A stretch of DNA of 64,000 nt, taken from NCBI RefSeq assembly GCF_027460265.1, contig NZ_JAPZBC010000001.1, forward strand, positions 4,878,001 through 4,942,000, in the 5' to 3' direction. The stretch is from Streptomyces sp. WMMC940. GTDB lineage: Bacteria > Actinomycetota > Actinomycetes > Streptomycetales > Streptomycetaceae. Made by a program: the position numbers and the translations under genes. The notes under the pieces were generated by a model that did not search any database, was not told the origin of the DNA, and worked only from the letters and a program-made list of their open reading frames with translations. Positions within the stretch are counted from its first letter, which is position 1. The number at the start of each line of letters is the position of its first letter. Below are positions 25,201-33,840 of the stretch, piece by piece.

Positions 25201-28200
25201 TAGACGGCTGTCGCCGGGTCGTCGAGGATGCGCAGCGACTCTGCCCCCACGGGGAGGGCGAGTCCCGGATCGCGGTCCTGGAGCAGTCCGGCCACAAGGG
25301 TCTGGGCGCAGCAGTCGACGAGAACGGGGTGGACGCGCAGTCGGTGCGGCGTGCGTGTCGCGGGCGTGGGCACGGCGACGCGGGCCCAGCTGCTCCTGCC
25401 GTCGGCCGATGTCCTGAGGCTCGTGATGCCGGTGAAGGCGGGCCCGTGCTCGATGCCCCGGGCCCGCATACCCGTGTAGAGGGAGGCGGGGTCGATCACG
25501 ACGGGATGCTGTTCGGGCAGCTTCGTGAGCGGCGGAACCCGGGGTGGTGGTGTGGGGCCGGGGCGGTGCAGCTCGGCGGTGGCAAGGAGCGTCCAGGTGC
25601 CCTCCTCACCACGTGCGTGGATCTCGCAGCGCGCGCGGCCCGTTCCGGTCGCCGTCGCGCTGGTGACCAGCTCGGTGTGCGGGTCGAGCCGCAGCAGTTC
25701 CAGGAAGCGGATGCCGGTGACGTGGACGTCCGGCTCTGGTGCGTCGAACATCTCGCAGGCCGCCGTCGCGGCGATGGCGCAGTAACCGGCGCCGGGGAAG
25801 ACGGGATTTCCGCGGACCTTGTGGTCGGTCAGCCAGGGGACGGCTTCGGTGCCCGCGTCCGCCTGCCAGAAGTGGTGGACGCTCTCTCCGGGGACCTCGG
25901 AGTGGGTGCCGGGCAGCGCTGCCGCCACCGGGGAGGCCGCAGTGGTGGTCGCGGAGGTACCTGCCGCGGCCGGGTCGTGCACCCAGTGGGGTTGCCGGTC
26001 GAAGGTGAGGCCCGGCGCGTCGCAGAGGTCGCCCCCCGCGTAGAGGACGGACCAGTCGACCTTGACGCCGGTGCAGTGCAGGGCGGCGAGCTGGGTGCGG
26101 AAGGTGGCCGTCTCGTCCTCGTCCCGCCGGAGGGTGGGCAGGACGACGGGGTCGAGCAGGCTGCCCGGCAGGCTCTCGGTGACCGAGCGGGTGACGACGG
26201 GGTGGGGGGACACCTCGACGTAGACGCGGTGCCGGTCGGCGCCGGCCGCGGCGATGGCGGAGGCGAACTGCACCGGGCGACGCAGGTTCGCGCACCAGTA
26301 GGCGGCGTCGAACGCCGGCGCGCGGCGGTGGTCCTTGTGGACCGTCGAGTAGAAGGGGACGCGGGGCCGCTGCGGCGTCAGACCGCGCAGCGACCTCCAG
26401 AGGTCGGGGAGCAGCGGGTCCACCTGGGGGGAGTGCGATGCCACGTCCACGGCGACGACATGGGCGGGAACGCCCCGTGCTTCCCAGGCGGCGACCAGCT
26501 CCGCGATCTCGCGCGGGCCGCCGGCGACGACCGTGGACCGGGGAGCCCCGAGGACGGCCACGCAGACCGCCCCGCTCACCCCTGCCCGGTGCAGTTCCCG
26601 CTGGACCGACCGCGGGTCCAGGCTCACCGTCGCCATGGCGCCGGAGCCCGCGATGCGCGCCAGCAGCGAGGAACGACGGCACACGACCTTCACCCCGTCC
26701 GCGAGGGTGAGTCCTCCGGCCGCCACCGCGGCCGCCACCTCTCCCATGGAGTGGCCCACGACGGCCGCTGGCTCGACCCCGTACGCCCGCCAGAGGGCGG
26801 CGAGCGACGTCTGCATGGCGAAGAGCAGGGGCTGCACCTGCGCCGGGCCGGTGGCCGTCGCGCTCCCCGACACCGCGTCGAGGACCGAGAAACCCGCCTC
26901 GGCCGCGATCAGCGCGTCCGCCTCCGCCAGCGCTGCGGCGAAGGCCGGTTCCCGCTCCAGCAGCCCACGCCCCATCGCGGACCACTGCGAGCCGTGCCCG
27001 GAGAACACCCACACCGGTCGGCGGGAGACCCGGGCGGGGGCGGTTCCCGTCACCACGTGGGGCTGGGCATGACCGGCTGCGAAGCTCCTCAGGGAGCGGA
27101 CCAGGGCGTCGTGCGAGGAGGCCACCACGCCGAGACGGCCGCGTCCGGCGGACCGCCTCAGCGCGAGGGTGTGAGCGATGTCGCCCAGCGGTACGTCCCC
27201 CGCGGCCTGCTCGACCCAGTCGGCGAGCCGTTGCGCCGCCGAGGGGAGGACCCCGGGTGACCCGGCGGGCACGAGGAAGACGTCTGCAGCCGGTGCCCCG
27301 GGACGACGCGGGGCGCGAGAGCGTCGAGGGCCGGGCTCCGGGGCCTGCTCGAGTACGACATGGGCGTTGGTGCCGGAGTATCCGAAGGAGGAGACCGCGG
27401 CGAGCCGGGAGCCGCCGACGGGCCAGTTCGTCGGCGCCGTGGGAACGAAGAAGCGTGTGCCCTCGGCTGAGACCGCGGGATTCCACCTGGTGAAGTGCAG
27501 GTTGGGCGGCACCGCTCCGTGCCGGAGGCACAGGACGGCCTTGATGAGGCCGACGATGCCGGACGCCGGCTCCAGGTGCCCCACGTTGGTCTTCACGGAT
27601 CCGAGGGCGCACCTGCCGCGCCCCGTGCCGTAGACACGGGACAGGCTGGAGAACTCGATCGGATCGCCCACCGGCGTGCCTGTCCCGTGGGTCTCGACCA
27701 TCCCGAGGTCCCGGGGGTCGACACCGGCGCGTTCCAGGGTCCGGCGGAACAGGACGGCCTGGGCGTCCGCGGAAGGCGCGGCCAGCCCGTCGGAGTTGCC
27801 GTCCTGGTTCACGGCCGAGCCGCGTATCACCGCCAGTATTCGGTCCTCGTCCCGCCGGGCGTCCTCCAGGCGCTTGAGAACGACGACTCCGCACCCCTCG
27901 CCGCGCACGAAACCGTCGGCGGCGGCGTCGAAGGTGTGGCAGCGGCCGGTCGCCGAGAGCATGCCCATCCGCGCGAAGGACCTCGTCGTGCGGGAGCCGA
28001 GCAGGAGGTTGACGCCTCCGGCGAGAGCGAGCCGGCACTCGCCCTCCGCCAGTGCCCGACAGGCGAGGTGCAGTGCCACGAGTGAGGAGGAGCAGGCGGT
28101 GTCGAGGGCGATGCTCGGTCCGTGCAGTCCCATGAGGTAGGAGATGCGGCCCGCCGCGACGCAGTGGCCGTTGGTCAGGAGGGAGCCCTCGACTTCCAGG

Positions 28201-28643
28201 GGCTGACCGGCCAGACCCTCGTAGAACTCGTTGTAGCTGATGCCCACGTAGACGCCCGTGGTGCTCCCGGCGAGCTGCTCGGGCGGCAGCCCGGCGTGTT
28301 CCAGTGCCTCGCTGGACACCTCGAGCAGGAGGCGGTGCTGGGGGTCCAGCACATCGGCCTCGCGGCCGGAGACGCCGAAGAAGCCGGCGTCGAAGCCGGC
28401 CACGTCGCGGAGGTAGCCCGCCTGCCGGGCAACCGGTCCCGCGGAGTCGACGCCGGCCGGGAGGCGTTCCGGTCCCCGCTGCCGTGCGCGTGCGGCGGAG
28501 GGCGCTCCGACGGCGTCCCGTCCGTCGGTCAGCAGCCGCCACAAGGCGGCCGGGGAATCGGCGTCGCCGGGAAGCCGGCACCCCAGTCCGACGACGGCGA
28601 TCCGCTCGTACCCTCCGTTGCCGGCGTGCCTGTGCTCGACCAT
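22218..28643 (-). CDS. Iterative highly reducing type I polyketide synthase, mycocerosic-acid-synthase-like
   Basis: A 2,141-residue single-module synthase. KS (about 12-430; Cys184, His319, His356). AT (about 545-850; GHSMGE with Ser632, and VASHSPQ near 735, a methylmalonyl-type signature as in mycobacterial Mas). DH (about 915-1190; His941, Asp1110). Structural pseudo-KR (about 1200-1430). ER (about 1440-1770; SATGGTG near 1590). KR (about 1785-1990; Tyr1935, LDD motif at 1878). ACP (GFDSL, Ser2091). Order and length match mycocerosic acid synthase (about 2,110 residues), which repeatedly extends an acyl starter with methylmalonyl-CoA and fully reduces each unit. No thioesterase, loading ligase or acyltransferase is encoded nearby. 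GGGAGG precedes the ATG. It lies 69 bases after the free-standing KS gene. Confidence 0.9.
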   Translation of the reverse strand: MVEHRHAGNGGYERIAVVGLGCRLPGDADSPAALWRLLTDGRDAVGAPSAARARQRGPERLPAGVDSAGPVARQAGYLRDVAGFDAGFFGVSGREADVLDPQHRLLLEVSSEALEHAGLPPEQLAGSTTGVYVGISYNEFYEGLAGQPLEVEGSLLTNGHCVAAGRISYLMGLHGPSIALDTACSSSLVALHLACRALAEGECRLALAGGVNLLLGSRTTRSFARMGMLSATGRCHTFDAAADGFVRGEGCGVVVLKRLEDARRDEDRILAVIRGSAVNQDGNSDGLAAPSADAQAVLFRRTLERAGVDPRDLGMVETHGTGTPVGDPIEFSSLSRVYGTGRGRCALGSVKTNVGHLEPASGIVGLIKAVLCLRHGAVPPNLHFTRWNPAVSAEGTRFFVPTAPTNWPVGGSRLAAVSSFGYSGTNAHVVLEQAPEPGPRRSRAPRRPGAPAADVFLVPAGSPGVLPSAAQRLADWVEQAAGDVPLGDIAHTLALRRSAGRGRLGVVASSHDALVRSLRSFAAGHAQPHVVTGTAPARVSRRPVWVFSGHGSQWSAMGRGLLEREPAFAAALAEADALIAAEAGFSVLDAVSGSATATGPAQVQPLLFAMQTSLAALWRAYGVEPAAVVGHSMGEVAAAVAAGGLTLADGVKVVCRRSSLLARIAGSGAMATVSLDPRSVQRELHRAGVSGAVCVAVLGAPRSTVVAGGPREIAELVAAWEARGVPAHVVAVDVASHSPQVDPLLPDLWRSLRGLTPQRPRVPFYSTVHKDHRRAPAFDAAYWCANLRRPVQFASAIAAAGADRHRVYVEVSPHPVVTRSVTESLPGSLLDPVVLPTLRRDEDETATFRTQLAALHCTGVKVDWSVLYAGGDLCDAPGLTFDRQPHWVHDPAAAGTSATTTAASPVAAALPGTHSEVPGESVHHFWQADAGTEAVPWLTDHKVRGNPVFPGAGYCAIAATAACEMFDAPEPDVHVTGIRFLELLRLDPHTELVTSATATGTGRARCEIHARGEEGTWTLLATAELHRPGPTPPPRVPPLTKLPEQHPVVIDPASLYTGMRARGIEHGPAFTGITSLRTSADGRSSWARVAVPTPATRTPHRLRVHPVLVDCCAQTLVAGLLQDRDPGLALPVGAESLRILDDPATAVYCLGRVTQDDDNGVTGDLHLLDQAGRPVVAVEGLRLLRHRPPGTGETGRVDHWFLEPRWHAAPRTEAVTASPAPGNWLVVGEGDGSASELADRLRTAGARARVFDVPPGDGSLGDGGDGGDVGDGVLGPFSHALSGAWAETPTGRAAEPDAVVVLCPPLADSPEPAVQGLLRTRRLLGTVQAVLADLTGPPRLFVVTRGAQTVRAAESGDPAQCALRGVVRVLAYEHPELRATHLDADPGDTTLHDVAAELLEAGPEDEVALRSGCRHVARLEYAPLTEAERTLATTRTVRYGTDRFRLRVGRFGDLDGLELAAGGRTPPRAGEVEVRVAAAAVNFRDVLTAMGLLAVDDEARNRIGFECAGTVTAVGPDVRTVRPGDEVLAVDLRGGAFGSFVTVPEQSIAPVPAGLGPTAAAALPAAYATAWYALRRVAGLTAGERVLIHSATGGTGLAAVAVARMTGAEILATAGSPEKRAHLRDMGIEHVMDSRSTGFGTETRAATGGEGVDVVLNSLSGPGIRAGLEALRPFGRFVELGVRDILADAPVGLGPFRNNITLSTVDLIQLQRERPEVFAAVVREVLAEISSGRLAPLPHRTYPLHRSTEAFRLMAGAGHIGKIVLTVPERGETLARTDREPSPVRSDGSYVVTGGLRGVGLETARWLAAQGAGHVVLNGRSAGPRSTSAVLDELRAAGTRITTVLGDIAEPGTAERLVAAATEGGLPLRGLVHAAMVLDDAVITNISDDQLTAVWRPKAVGAWRLHEATAGHTPDWFVVYSSMASLLGNPGQGAYAAANSWLDGFAAWRTGRGLPTLAVNWGPWGETGAAVDFADRGYRTIPTQNGLQALGTLLVHRRTRTGVIPGEPGTWILPAVLRSSLFGLLTEDRAAQAEPGTAPDIRGRLASLPPGLARRAELEEYLAGHIRAVLRLGEGAVLDPQTPLKSLGFDSLLSLELRTRLEAGLGIKIAGNFVYQHPTLAALAVGLAGHMGLTLEDHAES

Positions 28644-28712
28644 GTGGGCCTCCCTGGTCCCGTCGGTGACGGGTTCGGATTGACGTGCGACGGGAGTGGT
28701 GGCGCCTGGTGC

Positions 28713-30059
28713 TCAGTGCGACGAGGGGGCCTCGGCACGTCCGAGCAGCATGGCGCTCTTCACACCGCCGATCTGATACGTGAAGTTCAGTGCGTACTCG
28801 AAGGCGAGGGGGCGCGTGCTCGTGCCGGGCACGGGGTCGAACACCAGACCCTCGGCCGGTTCCTCGCAGTTGGCGGTGGGGCAGACCTGGCCGCGTTCCA
28901 TCATCAGGAGGGTCAGCGCCGCGCCGAGGCAGCCGGCGGGGGCACCGTTGTGTCCGAAGCAGCCTTCCTGGGAGGTCATCAGCAGGTCCGCCGCGGCCGG
29001 CCCGTACAACTGCCGGACGGCGTTCACCTCGAAGGCCGTGACGAGGGCGTCGCCGTCGCTGCCACCGTGGACGTAGGGGATCTGCTCGATCGACCAGCGG
29101 TCCCCCAGACAGGCGCGGACGGCGGCCACCAGACCCGAGCCGCTCTCGTCGCTCGTCAGCGGATTGGCCAGTCCGTCGCGTGTCGTGGCCTGGCTCAGGA
29201 TCCGGCCGTATGCGTGCGCCCCCCGCCGCTCGGCGTGCTCGCGGCTCTCCAGGACGAGTGTCGCCGAACCCTCGCCGTAGTTCACGCAGTCCGCGCGACG
29301 GTCGTACGGGCGCATCAGACGGTCGAAGGAGGGCAGGAGGGCGGGCTTGCCGGCCGCCCGCCGGGAGGCGTCGGCCTCCTGGGCGATGCGCAGGAGGACC
29401 TGGGCGTTGCGGACCAGCTCCACGTCGAAGACATCGACGCCGGTCACCACCGCGAGGTCCACCACGCCGGCGGCGATCATGCCGCGCGCGTGACCGAGTT
29501 GTACCGCGGAGGACGCGCACCCGCAGGAGACGGTGTAGCACGGTCCGGTGGAGCGGGTCACCGCACTCTGCACCAAGGCGACGTCGGAGGGGGTGACCGC
29601 GAGCTCCGTCCCGATGAACAGGTCCATCGCGCCCAGCGGGCCGATCACCGCGGGGTCGGCCTGCATGACCGCCTGATAGCTGGCGACCTGGGCGTCCACC
29701 CCTCCCCGGCCGGCCAGAATCGCGGCCCCGGCCAAGTCGCCCGCATCCAGGTCCAGTCCGGCGTCCAGAGCGGCCTCGGCCAGCGACACCAGGCCGAATC
29801 GGTGCGCGGAGGTGAAATGGCGGGAGAAGACCCCGGGGAGCTCGGGAAAGCGCTCCTGGAACGCCGCTTCGGAAAGGCGTACCGGACCGTGGTGGACACC
29901 GTCGTGCAGGAGGCAGGTCCGACCGTGGGCGGCGACGTCCCACACCTCGTGCGCGGTGAAAACGGGATGCTCGTCTCCCGGCAGGCAGAATCCCATTCCG
30001 GTGACGACGGTCTCCCGGTCTCCCGGGAATTCCCGCGCTGCCGTCGCCCGACCGCTCAT
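28713..30059 (-). CDS. Free-standing beta-ketoacyl synthase of the polyketide locus
   Basis: A 448-residue thiolase-fold ketosynthase. The active-site Cys181 lies in SCGCASSAVQ, with His331 in YVHGGSDGD and His370 in GCFGHNGAPAG, so the Cys-His-His triad is complete. The Lys that normally precedes the second His (KxxxGH) is replaced by Glu365. It is more divergent than FabF and may act on starter loading or a first condensation for the adjacent iterative synthase. A strong GGAGGT six bases before the ATG marks the start. It is the first gene of the two-gene operon. Confidence 0.85.
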   Translation of the reverse strand: MSGRATAAREFPGDRETVVTGMGFCLPGDEHPVFTAHEVWDVAAHGRTCLLHDGVHHGPVRLSEAAFQERFPELPGVFSRHFTSAHRFGLVSLAEAALDAGLDLDAGDLAGAAILAGRGGVDAQVASYQAVMQADPAVIGPLGAMDLFIGTELAVTPSDVALVQSAVTRSTGPCYTVSCGCASSAVQLGHARGMIAAGVVDLAVVTGVDVFDVELVRNAQVLLRIAQEADASRRAAGKPALLPSFDRLMRPYDRRADCVNYGEGSATLVLESREHAERRGAHAYGRILSQATTRDGLANPLTSDESGSGLVAAVRACLGDRWSIEQIPYVHGGSDGDALVTAFEVNAVRQLYGPAAADLLMTSQEGCFGHNGAPAGCLGAALTLLMMERGQVCPTANCEEPAEGLVFDPVPGTSTRPLAFEYALNFTYQIGGVKSAMLLGRAEAPSSH

Positions 30060-30302
30060 GGCGCACCTCCGGATGGATCGAGGGGCGGCACGGTGAATCC
30101 ACGCCGCTGCAGAGCTGGGCCGGGACGTGATCGAGAAGGTCATTCAGGGGGTTGAGCCGGATCGGCAATCAGCCCGAGGCGCGCTCGAATCAGCGGTCGA
30201 TTGCGTCGGGGCGTGATATTCGGGGCAGCCGATCCGTGCCATGACGATCTTTGGGAACCGCCCGGCGGTTCTCCCTGATGGAGCCACATTCAGGGTAGGG
30301 GT

Positions 30303-30356
30303 GTAACGGTGAGTTACCCACCCTTCGGTATCCCGGCGCTCGAAGCGCGGGATACC
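30303..30356. promoter_or_regulatory. Inverted repeats upstream of the polyketide operon
   Basis: GTAAC/GTTAC (30303-30307 and 30313-30317) form one inverted pair. GGTATCCC and GGGATACC (30327-30334, 30349-30356) flank an inner GCGCT/AGCGC stem with a CGA loop. They sit 250-300 bases before the ketosynthase ATG in an unusually AT-rich 474-base gap (30060-30533) that holds no gene. The larger hairpin could be a terminator or a regulator site. Confidence 0.5.
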
Positions 30357-30533
30357 GGAGTTCGTGCGCCTATATTCCACCGGCGTATGCCCAGGGGTAA
30401 ATCAGACAACGATGTCAGATAAATCCGATAAGCAGATCATAAGGATTTTTTGTTCGGCTTCCTTCAGCTTCCCCTCGGCCTTCCCTCGGCCTTCTCCCGG
30501 TCCTGCCTCGGCCTTCCTCCGGCCGTGACGAAG

Positions 30534-32093
30534 TCAGCTGTACCGCAACGCGAACCACAGCTCCATTCGTACGTCCGCGTCGTCCAGGTCCGCGCCCAGC
30601 AGCGAGCCGCACCGCGCGATGCGCTGGCGGACGGTGTTGCGGTGGACCCCGAGGGCCACCGCCGTACGGTCCCAACTGCCGTGGAGGGAGAGCCAGACCC
30701 GCAGTGTCTCGGTGAGTGCGGGGGAGCCGGCGACCGGCGCGAGCAGGGTGCGCGCGTGGACGGCCGCCTCGTCGGGCGCGACCAGCTCGCCGAGGCCCGC
30801 CTCGCGCTGGCGGGCGAGCGGGACGCGGTTGGCCTCCGCGCGGCGCAGGGCGCGGGCGGCCGCGGTGTCGGCGGTGCCCAGCTCCTCCGCCGTGGCCGGG
30901 GCGCTCACGCCCAGGGTCCAGCCCGGCTGCGCCTCGACGCGCCGGTCACCGGAGAGCAGGACCCGTACGGTCTCCCCGTCCGTGTCCACCAGTGTGCTGC
31001 CCAGAGCCGCGCCGAGGGCCGAGGCGGCGATCCGGTCCGGCTGCCCCGGCCGTGTCCCGTGCACCACCGTCCAGGGGCCGGGTCCGAGGTCCCGGGCGAC
31101 CTCCGCGGGCGTGCCGCCGAGCAGCAGCCTCACCAGTGCGGTGGTCCGCCCGCTCGCGTCGGCTCCCCGGTGCGGCGCGGTGAGCAGGGACAGCAGGACG
31201 ACGGCGACCCCGGCGACGGTGTGCCCGCCCGGTTCGCGCCCCTCGGCGGCGACTCCGAGGACCAGGCCCTCACCGCCGCCGAGCGCGTAGGCCGCGAGGT
31301 GCGTCTCGCCGACGGTGTCGGTCGCCGACGAGGGTGCCCGGCGCGCGGCGCCCGGCGTGCCGGGTTCCGTCCGGGCGGCGGCAGCCCGGACGGCCGGGGG
31401 AGTGGCCGCTTCCTCGGCGGGCTCCTGGTCCTCGGGTTCCGGGCTCACCACCCGCGCCAGCCGCCCCAGGGCCTCGCGTGCCTCCCGGGTCGGTGCCCGT
31501 CCGGCCACGTGCAGGGCCGAGCCGTCCGGCGCCAGCAGCACCGCCCAGCCGCCGAGGCGGGAGGCCAGCTGCTGCAGCACCGCCGGCACCGGGTCGGGGC
31601 GGGCCGCCGCGCCGGCGAGACCCTGCTGGGCCTCGCTCACCCGGCGCACCTCCCGGAGCCGGGCCTGCGCCATCAGGCCCCAGACGGCGCGGGCGATCGC
31701 GGTGAACGGGGTCTGCGGCGGCACCTCGAGCAGCGGTAGCCGGTGGCGCTCGCACGCCGCGACCAGCGCCTCCGGGACGGTGTCGTACACCGGAGCCACC
31801 CCGAAGCCGATCGCCGCGCCACCCGCCTCGACGACCCGCGCCGCGTACATCTCCGGGTCCTCCAGCAGGACCCCGGCCGTCAACAGCAGCTCACCGCCCA
31901 GGAGGTAGGGGTACGGGTCGGCCATCTCCGAGGTGTGCACCCACTGGATGCGGACGCTGTCCGCGCCATCCGGCTCGGGGGCGCCCGCGACGAGCCGTAG
32001 CCCGAGCTCCTCCCGGGCCAGCAGTGCGGCCAGTGGTACGGGCGGGGTCGGCGGGGCTGAAGGGGCGGCCTGGGGGGCGGTGGGGTCCGGCAT
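30534..32093 (-). CDS. PucR-family transcriptional regulator
   Basis: A 519-residue regulator: N-terminal PucR ligand domain (about 25-150, with VHTSEMADPYPYLLGGELLLT), a variable GGDEF-like middle region with a Glu/Ala-rich linker near 240, and a C-terminal PucR helix-turn-helix (LRVWLSLHGSWDRTAVAL, then VHRNTVRQRI). PucR proteins control purine and other nitrogen-compound catabolism. It is divergent from the symporter-agmatinase-ThDP operon, which it most likely regulates. The start at 32093 has a weak RBS, and an earlier in-frame ATG exists at about 32147. Confidence 0.85.
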   Translation of the reverse strand: MPDPTAPQAAPSAPPTPPVPLAALLAREELGLRLVAGAPEPDGADSVRIQWVHTSEMADPYPYLLGGELLLTAGVLLEDPEMYAARVVEAGGAAIGFGVAPVYDTVPEALVAACERHRLPLLEVPPQTPFTAIARAVWGLMAQARLREVRRVSEAQQGLAGAAARPDPVPAVLQQLASRLGGWAVLLAPDGSALHVAGRAPTREAREALGRLARVVSPEPEDQEPAEEAATPPAVRAAAARTEPGTPGAARRAPSSATDTVGETHLAAYALGGGEGLVLGVAAEGREPGGHTVAGVAVVLLSLLTAPHRGADASGRTTALVRLLLGGTPAEVARDLGPGPWTVVHGTRPGQPDRIAASALGAALGSTLVDTDGETVRVLLSGDRRVEAQPGWTLGVSAPATAEELGTADTAAARALRRAEANRVPLARQREAGLGELVAPDEAAVHARTLLAPVAGSPALTETLRVWLSLHGSWDRTAVALGVHRNTVRQRIARCGSLLGADLDDADVRMELWFALRYS

Positions 32094-32233
32094 GGTGGAC
32101 GTTCCATCCCTGATCGTCTTCGAGAATGGAGGAAACGTACACTTCATCGTCGCTTTTCGGCCACCTATCGTCGAGTCGTCCAGCGGCCGCGGGTACGGGC
32201 GGATGTCCCCGCGGAGCAGCCGCTGCGTCTCCG

Positions 32234-32266
32234 TGCACTTCTGCACGACCTGCACTTCTGCACGAC
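32234..32266. repeat. Tandem 17-base direct repeat in the PucR/symporter divergent promoter
   Basis: TGCACTTCTGCACGAC occurs twice (32234-32249 and 32251-32266) with a one-base gap. Each copy contains the near-palindrome TGCACTTCTGCA. It lies 33 bases before the symporter ATG, so it is likely a regulator binding array, with PucR the obvious candidate. Confidence 0.65.
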
Positions 32267-32298
32267 ACGCCACCGAGGTGAGAGCGAAGGAGGGCCCC

Positions 32299-33777
32299 AT
32301 GGCCGTCGACTACGCAGTGATCGTCGTCTATCTGGCCGGCATGCTGGCCATGGGCTGGTGGGGGATGCGCCGCGCCAGGTCCAAGAGCGAGTTCCTGGTG
32401 GCCGGCCGCCGACTCGGACCCTCGATGTACTCCGGCACCATGGCCGCGATCGTCCTCGGCGGCGCGTCCACCATCGGCGGCGTGGGCCTCGGTTACAAGT
32501 ACGGCCTCTCCGGCGCCTGGATGGTCTTCACCATCGGCCTCGGGCTCCTGGCCCTGTCGATCTTCTTCTCCGCCCGTATCGCCCGGCTGAAGGTCTACAC
32601 CGTCTCCGAGATGCTCGACCTGCGCTACGGCGGCCGGGCCGGACTCATCACCGGTGTGGTCATGTGGGCCTACACGCTGATGCTCGCGGTCACCTCGACC
32701 ATCGCCTACGCCACGATCTTCGACGTCCTCTTCGACATGAACCGGACCGTCGCGATCGTCCTCGGCGGCTCGATCGTCGTCGCCTACTCCACGCTCGGCG
32801 GCATGTGGTCGATCACCCTCACCGACATGGTGCAGTTCGTCGTGAAGACGATCGGCGTGCTGCTCCTGCTGCTGCCCGTCGCCGTCGTCAAGGCCGGCGG
32901 CTTCGCCGAGATGAAGGCCCAGCTGCCCACCGAGTACTTCGCCCCGTTCGGCATCGGTGGCGAGACGATCTTCACCTACGTGCTCATCTACACGTTCGGC
33001 ATGCTCATCGGCCAGGACATCTGGCAGCGCGTCTTCACCGCCCGCGACGACAAGGTCGCCCGCTGGGGCGGCACGGTCGCCGGCACGTACTGTCTCGCCT
33101 ACGCCCTCGCCGGCGCCGTCATCGGCACCGCGGCCAAGGTGCTCTACCCGAACCTCGCCAACGCCGACGACGCCTTTGCCACGATCGTCAAGGACGAACT
33201 CCCGCTGGGCGTGCGCGGACTGGTCCTGGCCGCCGCCCTCGCCGCCGTGATGTCCACCTCCTCCGGCGCCCTGATCGCCTGCGCGACCGTCGCCAACAAC
33301 GACATCTGGCGGCGTCTGCGAGGTGCCGTCACGCGGCGGGCGGACGGCGAACCGCACGACGAGGTCAAGGGCAACCGGATGTTCATCCTGGTGATGGGCG
33401 TCGCCGTGATCGGTATCGCCATCGCCCTCAACAACGTGGTCGAGGCCCTGACGGTCGCCTACAACCTGCTCGTCGGCGGACTGCTGGTGCCGATCCTCGG
33501 CGGACTGCTGTGGAAGCGCGGCACGGTCCACGGCGCCCTCTCCTCCGTCGTCGTCGGCGGACTGGCCGTCATCGCCCTGATGGGGAAGTTCGGCATCCTC
33601 GCCAACGAGCCCATCTACTACGGCCTGCTCGCCTCCCTCGTGACGTACGTCGTCGTCTCGCTGGCGACCAGGCCCACCGACGAGGCGGTCCTGGCCAACT
33701 GGCGCGAGCGCCTCGCGGGCCGCGACCCCGAGGCCGAGCAGCGGACCGCACCGGAGTCGGTCCCGGCCACCCCGTGA
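32299..33777 (+). CDS. Sodium:solute symporter (SSS family)
   Basis: A 492-residue integral membrane protein with about 13 hydrophobic segments and the SSS signature region around LRYGGRAGLITGVVMWAY. It starts MAVDYAVIVVYLAG after a purine-rich GAAGGAGGG. Family members import small organic substrates with Na+. Downstream genes (ureohydrolase, ThDP enzyme) suggest a guanidino compound or its breakdown product as cargo; this is inference. It is the first gene of the plus-strand operon facing the PucR gene. Confidence 0.9.
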   Translation: MAVDYAVIVVYLAGMLAMGWWGMRRARSKSEFLVAGRRLGPSMYSGTMAAIVLGGASTIGGVGLGYKYGLSGAWMVFTIGLGLLALSIFFSARIARLKVYTVSEMLDLRYGGRAGLITGVVMWAYTLMLAVTSTIAYATIFDVLFDMNRTVAIVLGGSIVVAYSTLGGMWSITLTDMVQFVVKTIGVLLLLLPVAVVKAGGFAEMKAQLPTEYFAPFGIGGETIFTYVLIYTFGMLIGQDIWQRVFTARDDKVARWGGTVAGTYCLAYALAGAVIGTAAKVLYPNLANADDAFATIVKDELPLGVRGLVLAAALAAVMSTSSGALIACATVANNDIWRRLRGAVTRRADGEPHDEVKGNRMFILVMGVAVIGIAIALNNVVEALTVAYNLLVGGLLVPILGGLLWKRGTVHGALSSVVVGGLAVIALMGKFGILANEPIYYGLLASLVTYVVVSLATRPTDEAVLANWRERLAGRDPEAEQRTAPESVPATP

Positions 33778-33840
33778 ACCCGGTTACAGTCAAACGACTG
33801 CAAACCGACGGATAAGCAGAAAAGCGCAGGAAGAAGAGGC

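Noticed and set aside
25606..30168. A 1,520-codon minus-strand frame across the polyketide genes
   Set aside because: It is a shifted frame of the ketosynthase and synthase genes, Arg/Pro-rich; the true frames carry all catalytic motifs.
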